Positions 5,599 to 6,445 of a stretch of 6,445 nt of DNA are shown piece after piece. The stretch comes from JASFQI01 sp050115555 (GTDB lineage: Bacteria; Desulfobacterota; DSM-4660; Desulfatiglandales; HGW-15): the NCBI GenBank assembly GCA_050115555.1, contig JASFQI010000295.1, positions 1 to 6,445 of the forward strand. The letters are read 5' to 3'. How positions within the stretch are numbered: the first letter of the stretch is position 1; every line of letters begins with the position of its first letter. Both the position numbers and the translations under genes were made by a program. The notes under the pieces are model-generated. The model was not told the DNA's origin and did no database searches. It saw only the letters and a program-made list of their open reading frames with translations.

Positions 5599-6445
5599 AT
5601 GGCAGAAACACGCATGCAGATCGACCGCAAGCGGTTGCGAGATTTACTCCGGTCGCTGATCGATATCTACAGCCCTTCGGGAAAAGAGGGGGAGGTCGTG
5701 GATTTTCTCGAAGACTACCTCCTGAAGGCAGGGATGGACGTGGTGCGCCAGCCCGTGGAGGAGGACAGGGACAATCTCATCGTTCTGCCCGAAGGAGGGG
5801 ATGCGGATCTCGTTTTTCTCGGCCATGTGGACACCGTGCCCGCCTTTGATTACGAGCAGTACAAGTGCTCGGAATCCGGGGACGAGATGGCGGGCCTGGG
5901 CGCAGCGGACATGAAGGGAGGCTGTGCGGCCATGGTGGAAGCGTTCACGGCCCTGCGGGACTTCACGGGGCGTGAGTCATCCGCCGGGCTCGTGCTGGTG
6001 GTGGGGGAGGAGGAATCCGGGGACGGGACCTCGGCTATGCTTGAGGACTACCGCTTTTCCTGGGCTGTGGTGGGCGAACCCACCAACCTGGTCCCCTGTC
6101 TGAGCCATTACGGCTACATTGAGATGGAGCTGAGCACCACGGGTCGCCGGGTGCACGCCTCGCTTGCGAATGCGGGATTCAACGCCATACGAAGCATGCT
6201 ACAGGTCCTTATGGGTCTCACCACCCACTTGGAGAAGACGCGGCAGGATGTCATCTACAACATCCGGGACATGAACAGCTCGCAGGCAGGCTTCGCCGTT
6301 CCGGACCGGTGTGATGTAGCCATCGACCTTCACCTTCCTGCGGCTGCGCCGGTGGGTGAGATCGCAGCAGAGCTCGAAGACGTGGTGGCCCGAACCCTTC
6401 CCAAAGGGCTCGATCTTCGGGATGCCTTTGAGTTCTGCACACTTC
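5599..6445 (+). CDS. M20-family metallopeptidase or deacylase, ArgE/DapE type (3'-partial)
   Basis: M20 enzymes use two zinc ions to remove acyl groups from amino acids or to cleave short peptides; ArgE and DapE serve arginine and lysine synthesis. The frame opens at ATG 5599 behind GAGGAAGGA and runs off the right edge after 282 codons. The family motifs appear in order: SPSGKEGEV (25-33); GHVDTVP with zinc ligand H76 and D78; GAADMKGG with bridging D104; GEEESGDG with catalytic E137 and ligand E138; and GEPT with E160 as the likely next ligand. The dimerisation domain then begins with GRRVHASLANAGFNAI (182-197). The last zinc-ligand histidine lies beyond the window. No signal peptide is seen, so it should be cytoplasmic. 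The substrate (acetylornithine, succinyl-diaminopimelate, LysW-linked or a dipeptide) is unresolved. It probably forms an operon with the GNAT gene. Confidence 0.94.
   Translation, partial: MAETRMQIDRKRLRDLLRSLIDIYSPSGKEGEVVDFLEDYLLKAGMDVVRQPVEEDRDNLIVLPEGGDADLVFLGHVDTVPAFDYEQYKCSESGDEMAGLGAADMKGGCAAMVEAFTALRDFTGRESSAGLVLVVGEEESGDGTSAMLEDYRFSWAVVGEPTNLVPCLSHYGYIEMELSTTGRRVHASLANAGFNAIRSMLQVLMGLTTHLEKTRQDVIYNIRDMNSSQAGFAVPDRCDVAIDLHLPAAAPVGEIAAELEDVVARTLPKGLDLRDAFEFCTL

Overview
The window is compact, GC-rich bacterial DNA with five protein-coding genes. Strong Shine-Dalgarno sites, one GTG start and HtpX, HinT-like, GNAT and M20 families give a Gram-negative look. A delta-proteobacterial (Desulfobacterota/Syntrophobacter-like) origin is my guess from overall style only. 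I see no mobile element, CRISPR array, rRNA or tRNA.

Layout. (1) Positions 2-3355, plus strand: a very large protein of at least 1113 residues that I cannot assign to a named family. It probably starts before the window. It is rich in charged helices and carries a degenerate HD-phosphohydrolase-like motif near its middle. (2) Positions 3356-3497: a 142-bp gap with a candidate promoter and a perfect palindrome touching the next ribosome binding site. (3) Positions 3498-4427, plus: htpX, a membrane zinc metalloprotease with the full active site. (4) Positions 4471-4797, minus: a short HIT (HinT-like) nucleotide hydrolase, convergent with htpX. (5) Positions 4798-5099: a divergent 302-bp intergenic region with a plausible promoter on each strand, a GC hairpin and a duplicated leader segment. 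(6) Positions 5100-5570, plus: a GNAT N-acetyltransferase. (7) From 5599 to the right edge, plus: the first 282 codons of an M20 (ArgE/DapE-type) zinc peptidase or deacylase, 28 bp after the GNAT gene and probably in the same operon.

How the genes relate. HtpX (membrane protein quality control) and the HIT protein are housekeeping genes with no evident shared pathway. The GNAT-M20 pair could add and remove an acyl group on the same kind of small amine, but that is inference. The large first protein is the least explained item. Nothing here amounts to a clearly new multi-gene system.
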